From the NCBI GenBank assembly GCA_020632495.1, contig JACKFL010000005.1, forward strand, positions 1,240,001-1,304,000: a stretch of 64,000 nt of DNA. The letters are read 5' to 3'. Numbering within the stretch: position 1 is the stretch's first letter; every line of letters begins with the position of its first letter. Of the stretch, positions 33,147-43,400 are shown piece after piece. The DNA comes from Candidatus Omnitrophota bacterium. GTDB lineage: Bacteria; Omnitrophota; Gorgyraeia; Zapsychrales; Zapsychraceae. A model generated the notes under the pieces. The model did not search any database. It worked only from the letters and a program-made list of their open reading frames with translations, and was not told the DNA's origin. The translations under genes and the position numbers were made by a program.

Positions 33147-34973
33147 ATGACTCTCGGACCCCAATGGAAATCTCCCGGGCAGGTGACGTTCACGGTGTGG
33201 GCGCCGCTGCGCGAGCGGATGGAGCTGCACGTCGTGTCTCCGTGTGATGCCGTCTACCCCATGCAAAAGGATGACCACGGTTACTGGCAGGTCACCGTTG
33301 ATGATCTGGACGCGGATGCCCGCTATCTGTACCGTCTCGACGGCGGCGAGGAACGGCCGGATCCCGCGTCACCGTATCAGCCCGACGGCGTGCACAAGCC
33401 GTCAGCCATGGTTAATCACGCCGCCTTTGCCTGGACCGACGCCGCATGGCGCCCTCCGGCCTTGGCAGAGTGGATCATTTATGAACTGCATGTCGGAACG
33501 TTTACCGCGGAGGGGACCTTTGCCGCCGTCATCCCGCGTCTGCCGGAACTGCGCGATCTCGGGATCAATACGATCGAACTCTTGCCGGTCGCCCAGTTTC
33601 CCGGAGACCGCAACTGGGGTTATGACGGCGTTTATCCGTATGCCGCGCAAAACAGCTACGGCGGTCCGCACGGGTTGAAGACCCTCGTCGACGCCTGTCA
33701 TAAGGAAGGCTTCGCCGTGGTCCTCGATGTGGTCTACAACCATCTCGGTCCCGAAGGCAACTATCTGCACGGCTACGCGCCCTACTTTACCCGTAAGTAT
33801 CATACCCCCTGGGGGGAAGCCCTGAACTTCGACGACGCCGACAATGGCGGGGTCCGCGAATATTTTATTCAAAACGCGTTGCATTGGCTGCGGGACTATC
33901 ACTTTGACGGGCTGCGGCTGGATGCCGTGCACGCGATTTTCGATCAGAGTGCCAAGCCGTTCTTGCAGGAACTCCACGAAAAGGTCACGGACTGGTCAGC
34001 GCAACAGGACCGGCAGGTCGTCCTGATCGCCGAAAGTGATCTCAACGACGTGCGGGTTATCCGCAGCCGCGACCGGGGCGGCTTCGGTATGGAGACGCAG
34101 TGGTCGGATGATTTTCACCACGCCGTGCACACCGTGCTGACCGGCGAACGCGACGGCTATTATGCCGACTTCGGTGATATCCGCGACGTTCACAAAGCAT
34201 TGACCGACTCTTTTGTTTACGACTGGAAGTATTCCGTCCACCGCAAGCGCTATCACGGCAGCCGCGCGGCCGAGTGTCCGCCGGAACAATTCGTTATCAG
34301 CCTGCAGAATCACGATCAGGTCGGCAATCGCATGTTCGGGGAACGGTTGAGCAAGCTGGTCCCGTTTGAGGCGCAGAAACTGGCCGCGGGGGTGATGCTG
34401 CTGTCGCCTTATATTCCGATGATCTTTATGGGGGAGGAGTACGGCGAGGAGACCCCCTTTTACTACTTTGTCAGCCATTCGGACGCGGGATTGATCGAAG
34501 CGGTCCGCAACGGGCGTCGCGAGGAGTTTGCCGCCTTTCAGTGGCGAGGGGAGCCGCCCGACCCCCAGGCCGCGGATACATTTGCCGCGTCGAAACTCAA
34601 CTGGGAGTCCCGAGACGCCGGACGGCACCTCGCCCTGCGGTCTTTTTGGCGGGAGCTCATCCGTTTGCGCCGGACGTGCCCGGCGCTCAGAAATTTGAGC
34701 CGGGAGAATATGAAAATATTGTGCTGGGAATCAGAAAATGTGCTGTATTGTAAAAGAGGGACGGACAGCGACGTCGTCGCGTGGTTTGCCAACTTCAGTC
34801 CTCAGCCGCAGTCCGTGGCGTTAGACCGCCGCGACGGACAGTGGGTATCCCTGATCGATTCTTACCACGGGCCTTGGAGCGGCCCGGGCAGCTCCCTTAA
34901 TAACGAAACCGGCTTTGCGGAGACCATATCCCTCGGCCCTTATCAATTCGCCCTTTATCAAAGGAAACCATAG
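33147..34973 (+). CDS. treZ: Malto-oligosyltrehalose trehalohydrolase
   Basis: A 608-residue GH13_10 enzyme that cuts trehalose off maltooligosyl-trehalose. The N-terminal CBM48-like domain (TFTVWAPLRERMELHV) is followed by the barrel. Signatures are IYELHVGTFTAEGTF, DGLRLDAVHAIFD with the nucleophile at D259, VLIAESDLND with the acid at E296, and SLQNHDQVGNRMFG. Length is normal. No clear Shine-Dalgarno sequence precedes the ATG, which lies 19 bases after the winged-helix gene. It works on the product of TreY, encoded two genes downstream. Confidence 0.95.
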   Translation: MTLGPQWKSPGQVTFTVWAPLRERMELHVVSPCDAVYPMQKDDHGYWQVTVDDLDADARYLYRLDGGEERPDPASPYQPDGVHKPSAMVNHAAFAWTDAAWRPPALAEWIIYELHVGTFTAEGTFAAVIPRLPELRDLGINTIELLPVAQFPGDRNWGYDGVYPYAAQNSYGGPHGLKTLVDACHKEGFAVVLDVVYNHLGPEGNYLHGYAPYFTRKYHTPWGEALNFDDADNGGVREYFIQNALHWLRDYHFDGLRLDAVHAIFDQSAKPFLQELHEKVTDWSAQQDRQVVLIAESDLNDVRVIRSRDRGGFGMETQWSDDFHHAVHTVLTGERDGYYADFGDIRDVHKALTDSFVYDWKYSVHRKRYHGSRAAECPPEQFVISLQNHDQVGNRMFGERLSKLVPFEAQKLAAGVMLLSPYIPMIFMGEEYGEETPFYYFVSHSDAGLIEAVRNGRREEFAAFQWRGEPPDPQAADTFAASKLNWESRDAGRHLALRSFWRELIRLRRTCPALRNLSRENMKILCWESENVLYCKRGTDSDVVAWFANFSPQPQSVALDRRDGQWVSLIDSYHGPWSGPGSSLNNETGFAETISLGPYQFALYQRKP

Positions 34974-37409
34974 ATGAATACCAACCGTTATGTCTGCATC
35001 CACGGACATTTTTATCAGCCGCCGCGTGAAAATCCGTGGCTGGAAGAGATCGAAGTCCAGGAATCCGCCCATCCTTACCATGACTGGAATGAGCGCATTA
35101 CCCAGGAATGTTACGCCCCGAATTCGGCCAGCCGCATCCTCGGTGGCGACTACCGCACGATCGTGAAGATCGTGAACAACTATGCCGGCATGAGTTTCAA
35201 TTTCGGACCGACGCTGTTGTCGTGGCTGGAACGAAACAACCGGAACTTTTACCGCCGGATCCTGCAGGCCGACAAGGATAGCCAACAACGATTCTCCGGG
35301 CACGGTTCGGCGCTGGCGCAGGTCTACAATCACATGATCATGCCGCTGGCCAGCACCCGGGACGAGCGCACACAGATATATTGGGGGATCCGGGACTTTG
35401 AGGATCGCTTCGGACGCATGCCCGAAGGGATGTGGCTGGCGGAGACGGCGGTGAACACCGAGACCCTTGAATTGCTGGCGGAGTACGGGATTAAGTTCAC
35501 CATCCTGGCGCCGCATCAGGCCAAACGGGTCCGTCCGATCGGAGCCGAGAAATGGATCGACGTTCAGGGCGGGAAGATCGACCCGCAGGTGGCCTACGTT
35601 TGTCCGCTGCCGAATGGCAAAAACATCAACCTTTTCTTTTACGACGGCCCTATCTCGCAAGAACTGGCGTTTCAGGACCTGCTGCGCGACGGGGGCCGCT
35701 TCGCGGACCGGCTGGTGTCGACCTTCCCCAAGCAGACGAAGGAACCGCGGCTGGTGCACATCGCCACCGACGGGGAAACGTACGGTCACCACCAAAATTT
35801 TGGCGACATGGCACTGGCCTTTTGTCTGCATAAGATTGATACAGAAAAGCTGGCTCAGGTAACTATCTACGGTGAGTTCCTGGAGAAATTTCCGCCGGTC
35901 CATGAGGTAGAAATTATCGACAACAGCTCGTGGAGTTGTATTCACGGCATCGAGCGCTGGAAGTCGGACTGCGGCTGTTGCAGCGGCGGATATCCCGACT
36001 GGAACCAGGCGTGGCGTGAGCCGTTACGCAACAGTCTGGATTGGCTGCGCAATAATATCGCCCCGCATTATGAGCGGGCGATGGGCGGGTTTTGCGAAGA
36101 TCCGTGGAAGGCGCGGGATCATTTTATCGAGGTTATTCTCGACCGTTCGACCAAATCCACCGAACGTTACTTTGCCGAGAACTGCCGGCCGGATTTGGCG
36201 CCTCAGGATAAAATCAGGATTCTCAAATTACAAGAGATGCAGCGGCACGCGATGTTGATGTATACCAGCTGCGGGTGGTTTTTCGACGAGATATCGGGAT
36301 TGGAAACCACCCAGATCCTGAAGTACGCGGCGCGGGTCCTGCAGTTGGCCAAAGAGACTACCGGCGCGGACCTGGAGGGGGATTTTGTCAACAGCCTGCG
36401 CTACGCTCCGAGTAATGTTCCCGATCTCTATAATGGGGCGGTGGTGTATGAGCGTTTCGTCAAACCCGCTTCGGTCGACATTCTGCGGGTCGGCGTGCAC
36501 TACGCGATCGATTCGCTTTTCAAGGACCACACCACGAAAAGCAAGACATACTGTTACACCGCCGACAGCGATTTTTACGAAACGTTGGAAGCGGGTCATC
36601 AGAAGATGGCCATCGGCCGCGCCGCCATCCGGTCGGACATCACTTGGGAGGATGAGCAGGTGACCTTCGCGGTGCTGCATTTCGGCGACCACAATCTCAC
36701 CGGCGGGGTCCGGCCGCATGTCGATGACGTTGCGCTTCAGGGGATGTATCACCAAATTAAAGAGGCCTTCGAGGCCAGTGACATCCCGGAGGTGATCCGG
36801 TTGATGAACGAGCACTTCGGCCGCAACAATTATTCCCTCAAGCACCTGTTCAAGGATGAACAGAAAAGGATCTTCAACGAAATCATCGTCTCCGCCCTGG
36901 ACGACATCGAGGCGCATTTCCGGCAGATATACACCCATTATTATCCGCTGATGCAGGCCCAGCAGCAGCTGCAGATCCCGCTGCCGCCGGCCATGGCGAC
37001 TTCGGTGGAGTTCATCCTTAATAAGGATTTGTCCGCCTTGCTGGAAGAGGAAAAACTCAAGATCCGCGCGGTCAAGAAAATCGTCGACGAGGTCCGGCGT
37101 TTCGATTTTCAGATCGACAAAGCCGCGATCCGGTTTATCGCCGCCAAGCGGATCAATGTCCTGATGGAACGCTTCAAGGCCACGCCGACCAATCTCAAGG
37201 CCCTGCAGGCCCTGGAGGCCTTTTTGCGTGTGCTCAGCCCACTGGATCTGGAGATGAACCTGTGGCTGGTGCAGGATGATTATTTCCGCATCAACCGCCG
37301 GCGGATCGAGGAAAAGAAGGTCGACGGGGAAAATGTCGCGGGTCTTCCGGCGAAGTGGCACGAGTTGTTCAAGAGTGTCGGCGAGCAGCTGCGGATCGCG
37401 ATCGAATAA
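34974..37409 (+). CDS. GH57-family alpha-glucan enzyme (DUF3536 type)
   Basis: An 811-residue protein. Residues 1-~300 are a GH57 (beta/alpha)7 domain: opening [17 protein letters not shown], the nucleophile glutamate in MWLAETAVN near residue 155, and the acid aspartate region [12 protein letters not shown] near 265. The rest matches the DUF3536 helical region common in large GH57 proteins. GH57 members include amylases, 4-alpha-glucanotransferases and branching enzymes; which one this is cannot be told. It begins directly on the base after the treZ stop with AAAGGA upstream, and its stop overlaps the treY start (TAATG), so it is translationally coupled to TreZ and TreY. Confidence 0.88.
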
Positions 37410-40216
37410 TGGAAACACCGGCGGCAACCTATCGCATTCAGTTCACGCCCGGGTTCGGATTCAAGGCGGCCCGGCGGATTGTCCCCTATCTGCGCAGCCT
37501 CGGCATCACCCACCTGTATGCATCTCCCGTTTTCAAAGCGGTCACCGGCAGTACCCACGGCTACGACGTGGTCGATCCCACCGCGGTTAATCCGCAACTA
37601 GGCAGCGCGGTCGATTTCCGGCGGTTGCTCACCGACGTCCGCGACCGGGGAATGGGCTGGGTGCAGGATATCGTTCCCAATCACATGGCCTTTAACAGCG
37701 AGAATGCCTGGCTGATGGACCTCTTTGAAAAGGGCCGCCGTTCGGCTTATGCCGGCGTCTTCGACATTGAATGGCGGGACACTTACCAGAGTCTCAAGGG
37801 GCGTTTGCTCGCGCCTTTCCTCGGGCGGTTCTACAGCCAATGCCTCGAAGATCAGGAAATTCAGCTGAAATACGCGCAGGGCCGCCTGACGGTCAACTAT
37901 TATGAGTTGAGCTTTCCGTTGCGCCTGGACACTTATCCGCAGGTCCTGCTGCATGACGTCGATCAGCTCGAGCGGGACTTCGGTGCTGACAAACAGGCCT
38001 ACACATTATTCCGGACTTTGCTCGACCGCTTGCTGCAGACGGCCGCGGACAGCGACAGCCGCGCCCACACGCGGCTGGAGGAAACCAAACGCCGGTTATG
38101 GGACCTCACACGAGAACAGCCCGTGCTGAAACGGTTTGTTCAGCGCAATATCACTCTTTTCAACGGCCAACGCGGGCAGCCCGACAGCTTCAACCGGCTC
38201 GACGATCTGCTGGCCCGGCAGTTCTTCCGTTTGACCTTTTGGAAATTCGGATCGGAAGAAATCAATTACCGGCGGTTCTTCAATATCAATCAACTCATCT
38301 CGATCCGCGTCGAGGACAACGAGGTCTTCGAGCAGACGCACCGGCTGGTCTTGTCGTTGATCAACGAGGGGTTAATGACCGGTTTGCGCATCGATCACAT
38401 CGACGGTCTCTACGATCCGCAAAGGTATCTGCAGCGGCTGCGCAAGGCCGCCCCGCAGTGCTACATCGTCGCCGAGAAAATCCTCGAATGGGACGAAGAT
38501 CTGCCCGCCCACTGGCCCGTTCAAGGGACCACCGGTTATCAAATTCTGAACCGCATCAATGCGGTCTTCGTCGACCACAACAAGGAACGCGCCTTCGACG
38601 CGGTGTACCAGCGCGTCAGCGGCGCCAGTTACGATTTCGCCAGGCTGGTCAGCGACAAGAAGCGCCTGATCATCGGCAAGCACATGGCCGGGGATATTGA
38701 GAATCTGGCCCACCATATGAAGCGCATATCACAGCGCGACCGCTACGGCCGCGACATTACACTGTACGGACTCAAGCGCGCGCTCGTGGAGGTCATGACC
38801 TACTTTCCGTGTTACCGCACGTATGTCGACAGCGAGGCGGTGGACCCGCGTGACCGGACGGTCATCGAAGAGGCGCTGGCCTTGGCGCGGACGCATAATC
38901 CCGGGATGGCCTATGAGCTGGACTTCATCAGCGATATTCTCCTGCTGAAGTTCAAGGACTATCTCAACGACCGCGAGCGCCGGCGCTGGGTGCATTTCGT
39001 TAAGCGCTTTCAGCAGTTCACCGGCCCGCTGATGGCCAAGGGTTTTGAAGACACCACACTCTACATTTACAACAGATTATTGTCGCTGAATGAGGTCGGC
39101 AGCCGGCCGGACCGGTTCGGTGCGCCGTTGGCGGCATATCACAGGTATCAAAAGAAACGTGCCGCGGAATGGCCGCGGGCTATGACGGCCACCGCCACCC
39201 ACGACACCAAGCGCGGCGAGGACCAGCGCGCCCGGCTCAATGTCTTGTCGGAGATCCCGCGTGAGTGGCGGGCGCGGCTTAAGACCTGGCGGTTGATGAA
39301 CCAGGACAAAAAGACGGGACGCAAGGACCGGGCCATGCCGGACAAGAACGACGAGTACTTTCTCTATCAGGCGCTGCTCGGGGGCTGGCCGCTCGATCAC
39401 GCTCAAGAGGAAGATATGGCGCCGCGCCTGAAAGAGTACATGATCAAGGCGGTGCGCGAGGCCAAGCGGCACACGGCCTGGATCTCACCGGATGAAAAAT
39501 ACGAACGGGCGTGCCTGGATTTCATCGACGGTATGCTCGATCCGCGCCGCAGCCGCGAATTTCTCAATGATTTTCGCGGATTTCACAAGCGGGTCGCCGG
39601 TTACGGTATTTACAATTCGCTGGCGCAGACCGTTCTCAAATTGACCGTCCCGGGGGTCCCGGATTTTTATCAGGGGACGGAAGGCTGGGATTTCAGTTAT
39701 GTCGATCCGGATAACCGGCGGCCGGTTGATTTTCCCCAACGGCTGGCACGGCTGGAGGAATCACGTGAACGGATGAAGGCGGACGCGGCCGGCTGGTGCG
39801 CGGAACTGTTGAAGACGCGCGCCGACGGGCGTCTCAAGCAGTTTATGATCGAACGGTTGTTGTTATTCCGCAATGACGCCCCCGCATTATTCAGTGAAGG
39901 GGCCTATCTGCCGCTGAAGGTGGCGGGACGGCACGCCGCCCATGCGGTCGCGTTTGCGCGCCGCCACGGGGACGCGGTGTGCGTCGTCGCGGTTCCGCGG
40001 TTGTTGACGGCATTGTCCAAAGACACGCGTCCGCCGCTGGGCAAGATTTGGCAGGGGACCGAGGTTCTTTTACCGGGGGTCATGCGCCGCCGGGAATGGT
40101 CCGACCGGATCTCCGGACGCATCCTGGGCCGTATGGAGAATTCTCTGCCGTTGACAGAGATCTTTGCCAAATTGCCGGTGGCCGTGTTGCGGCTGGAACC
40201 GGAGACGGCGGCGTGA
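37409..40216 (+). CDS. treY: Malto-oligosyltrehalose synthase
   Basis: A protein of about 935 residues of GH13_26, which converts the reducing-end alpha-1,4 bond of maltooligosaccharides to the alpha,alpha-1,1 bond of trehalose. Landmarks are TYRIQFTPGFGFKAA at the start, YASPVFKAVTGSTHGYDVVD, VPNHMAFNSENAW, GLRIDHIDGLYDP with the nucleophile, VAEKILEWDEDLP with the acid, and TATHDTKRGED. The ATG overlaps the upstream stop (TAATG). A small membrane-protein gene overlaps its end by 4 bases. With TreZ it releases trehalose from glucan. Confidence 0.95.
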   Translation: METPAATYRIQFTPGFGFKAARRIVPYLRSLGITHLYASPVFKAVTGSTHGYDVVDPTAVNPQLGSAVDFRRLLTDVRDRGMGWVQDIVPNHMAFNSENAWLMDLFEKGRRSAYAGVFDIEWRDTYQSLKGRLLAPFLGRFYSQCLEDQEIQLKYAQGRLTVNYYELSFPLRLDTYPQVLLHDVDQLERDFGADKQAYTLFRTLLDRLLQTAADSDSRAHTRLEETKRRLWDLTREQPVLKRFVQRNITLFNGQRGQPDSFNRLDDLLARQFFRLTFWKFGSEEINYRRFFNINQLISIRVEDNEVFEQTHRLVLSLINEGLMTGLRIDHIDGLYDPQRYLQRLRKAAPQCYIVAEKILEWDEDLPAHWPVQGTTGYQILNRINAVFVDHNKERAFDAVYQRVSGASYDFARLVSDKKRLIIGKHMAGDIENLAHHMKRISQRDRYGRDITLYGLKRALVEVMTYFPCYRTYVDSEAVDPRDRTVIEEALALARTHNPGMAYELDFISDILLLKFKDYLNDRERRRWVHFVKRFQQFTGPLMAKGFEDTTLYIYNRLLSLNEVGSRPDRFGAPLAAYHRYQKKRAAEWPRAMTATATHDTKRGEDQRARLNVLSEIPREWRARLKTWRLMNQDKKTGRKDRAMPDKNDEYFLYQALLGGWPLDHAQEEDMAPRLKEYMIKAVREAKRHTAWISPDEKYERACLDFIDGMLDPRRSREFLNDFRGFHKRVAGYGIYNSLAQTVLKLTVPGVPDFYQGTEGWDFSYVDPDNRRPVDFPQRLARLEESRERMKADAAGWCAELLKTRADGRLKQFMIERLLLFRNDAPALFSEGAYLPLKVAGRHAAHAVAFARRHGDAVCVVAVPRLLTALSKDTRPPLGKIWQGTEVLLPGVMRRREWSDRISGRILGRMENSLPLTEIFAKLPVAVLRLEPETAA

Positions 40217-40416
40217 GCGGGCCGGAGAGCAAAGACCCCAAGCAGCCCTCCCGAAAACTCCGCCCGATCCTCCGCCGGGAACGGAACGTCCTGATCGGAT
40301 TTACGGCCGTGACCCTGATTTTGTGGTGGATCCATCCGCGGCTGGGGCTCATCGGAATCGGACTTTACGGCATGCATTTGCTGTATATGGTGTTATACTA
40401 TACAAGATTGCCTTAG
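40213..40416 (+). CDS. Small membrane protein (67 residues)
   Basis: A GTG start at 40213 overlaps the treY stop as GTGA and opens a 67-residue frame. It has a basic cytosolic N-terminus (SRKLRPILRRERN) and two hydrophobic segments, NVLIGFTAVTLILWWIH and LGLIGIGLYGMHLLYMVLYY. The overlap implies coupling to TreY. No family is recognised. It may be the last gene of the glucan/trehalose operon. Its 3' end contains an extended -10 sequence TGTTATACT (40391-40399) that could serve the next gene. Confidence 0.55.
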   Translation: MSGPESKDPKQPSRKLRPILRRERNVLIGFTAVTLILWWIHPRLGLIGIGLYGMHLLYMVLYYTRLP

Positions 40417-40470
40417 CCGAAAACCGGATGGCGCGTGCCCCGCACGGGGGGCGGGTCGGTCAGACCGTTT

Positions 40471-43400
40471 ATGATGAGCCGCAAGCAATTTTGGAGTATA
40501 TGTTTAGGCGCCCTAGTCTTTCTCGTAACGGGAATGCAGGCGCCTTTTTTGTGTCCGCTCCATGCCGAGGACATCCCTTATAGGGAAGGCCCGCACGGCG
40601 GACAGATTATCGATCTGGACGGGCCGGCGCCGGCCGGGACCGGTCAGAACCCGGAGTACGTCGATCCGCGCGACGGCGCGGCCACCGGGCAGGCCCCCAA
40701 GATCAAGATCCCGCCCCGTAATGATCCGCCGGACTGGAACAAAATCCGCGAACAGATGAACGGACGGCAGGATAACCTGCAGCCGTTTTCCCAGAGCGAC
40801 GCGCGGCGGTTGGATGAAGAATTTCAGGCCCGTCAGCGCCGCCTGGCTGAAATCGAGGCCCATCGCCAGAAGGTCCGAGAACGCCGCGCCAATCCCAGCG
40901 CGCAGGATCTGGACCTGATGATGCGCCGGCTCGACGATCCGAAATTCACCACGGCCGAAAAGCAGCGCATGGCTGCCGTTTTGTTCGTGCATCAGGATAC
41001 TTACCGCAATGCCGTAGCCGAAGGTGCCTTCGGCGCCAACACCGGGCACGTCCAGACTTTCTTGGAACATAAGAAGCAATTACAGCGCGACGTCATTGAC
41101 CGCATGGGGAAGAAGTATATGCAGAAGTACGGCAAGCCGCTCAAAGAACCGATCATCCCCTTTGATTACAACAACATTCATTCCGACGACGACGTGGTCA
41201 CCGGCGGCAGCAAGCAATCCGCCGAACTGGAGCGCCTTTACGCAGAGAGCCTGGATGAGATCATCCGCGAACGCGCCGGCCGGCCGATGAGCGCGGCCGA
41301 CCGCAAACGCGTCGACGTCAACGGACTGGCCTGGGACATGACACAGCGGGGCGGCCTGGAGAATTTCTGGCATCCGGAAAAGTACATCAATCCGCAGTCC
41401 GGATTTGCCAATCAGCAAAAGCTGATCGGCGCCGGCGACAAGCTCAATGTGTATACGTTCGACAACAACGGTAAACTCGTCAAACTGCAGGGGGAAGACG
41501 CGGTCGAGGCCATCCGCAAACTCGATGTCGACCGGCCGATGCAAATCCCGGGAATTGACGCCGAGGTCGGATCGGGATCGATGTCGGATTATATCCGGAT
41601 GGCCGAGATCCACAAGGTCAAGTTTGTCGACGGCAAGGATGTGACGGTGGCCGAGGTCCTGCAATTCATCCGCAATCAAAAATACACCCAGCGCGTTGAC
41701 GGGGACTTCGGCAAGATCAGCGCCGACACCCATCCGGAGATTTATAAAGAGTACAAACGGTATCTTGAGGCGGTCGAGGCGCTGCGCCAACAGACCACCA
41801 TCCGCGGGGCGGCCGAGATCCTGGAAAAGCTGTACGGAGACCGGATCATCGATCCGCGCTCGGGGCTGGTCGATTACGACGCGCTTAAGACGGCGATGCA
41901 GAAGCACCAGAATACCCAGCTCAACGATCTCTTTCCCAAGATGCACAGTGCCGTCACGCAAAACGAGGCCTTCAAGATTGCCGAGTGGCTGAAGAGCGCC
42001 GGCCGGGGCAAACGCGCGGAACTGCGTAAACAGCTGGCCTTGACCTACGCGCCGATGGACGAGGCCCACCGTGCCAAGATCGTCGCCGACTTGGACAAAC
42101 TCGACATCGACGCGGAAAGCCGCGCGTTTCTCAAGACCGTCATCGATCAGGATGCCAAGCAGATCGTCCGCTATGCCCAGCTGCTCGAGCTGGAGACGCT
42201 GACGCTGACCAAGAGCTTAAAGCTCGACGGTGACAATTTTGCGATTGTCGATCGCCATATTTTCGAGAATGCCAAGGTCAAACGCCTGGGCGATGCGGTC
42301 TGGAACCGGCCCGGCGGCTCGAAGTTCAAGGAGTTCCTCAGGACCAAGACGGCACGCGCGCTGAATCTTGATGTCATGCTCGGATCGGAAATCGGCACGC
42401 GCGGGGAAAAGGTCTTTCAGTGGAGCGTTGTGTTGCTGGCGGCCGGCCGGGCTTATTCGGCCGGTTCCGATCAAACCGATTCCTTCAAGAAAGTCGCCGC
42501 AGGATTATTCGAGATGATCCCGGGGGTCGCCGCCACGCTGCGTTTTTCCGAAGGGGAATTCCGTCAGTCGTTCAAGGAACTGTGCATGGATGTCCTGCCG
42601 CCGGTCGCGTTGGCGGACCTGGCGGTGCAGGTCCTCAACTATACGGCCACCTACGCGATCAATGAGTTTAATGAGAGCAAACTCGATCAGCTGGCCGAAC
42701 AGGTCCTGTCGGAGATGACGGATGATGATTTTGAGGAATCCGAGGACATCCCCGGTTATTTCCGGATCAAGGATAAGAAATTTCTTTTCGAATATCTGGA
42801 GGAAACCTCCGCCGGTCTGGGCAAGGTCGCCAAGTTCCCCGCGTTAGTCACGCAGCAGGTCGATGCGTTGCAGCGCGCGGACAAAACCTACCAGACCAAT
42901 ATGGCCGCTCTGCATACACTGGGTTATTTTGAGGAAGTCGCCGTCGACAATCTCGACGCGCTGATCCGCAAGCAATTCGATCTGACTCAATTGAAGGCGC
43001 GCGTCTGGGAGCAGGGGGTCCCGGGCGTGGGCCAGGCCTCGCCGGTGGAGCGGGTGGCGGCCAAGATCGTCGCCGAGAACCTTACGATCCGCGCCCGGGC
43101 ATATGAAAAGATCCTGCACCTGTTCATCGACCGTATCGAAGACCTTTATAACAAGGAATACGGCCACGCGCGGGCGATCATCACCGAGACGCAAAAGAAA
43201 TTGAAGGAATTGTACGAGAACGCGCCGCAGGTGGTCAAGGATTCGGCTTATGCTTCGGCTGAGTTAAAGGAAGAGTACCGCATGCGGGTGGAATACCTCA
43301 AGGACTACAAGCCCGGCGACAAGAACAAGGGCGAGGTCGCCCGCGAGATGCAGGAGCTGCTCGACAATTTCCGTGAGACGATCGAACAATTGGTGGTCGC

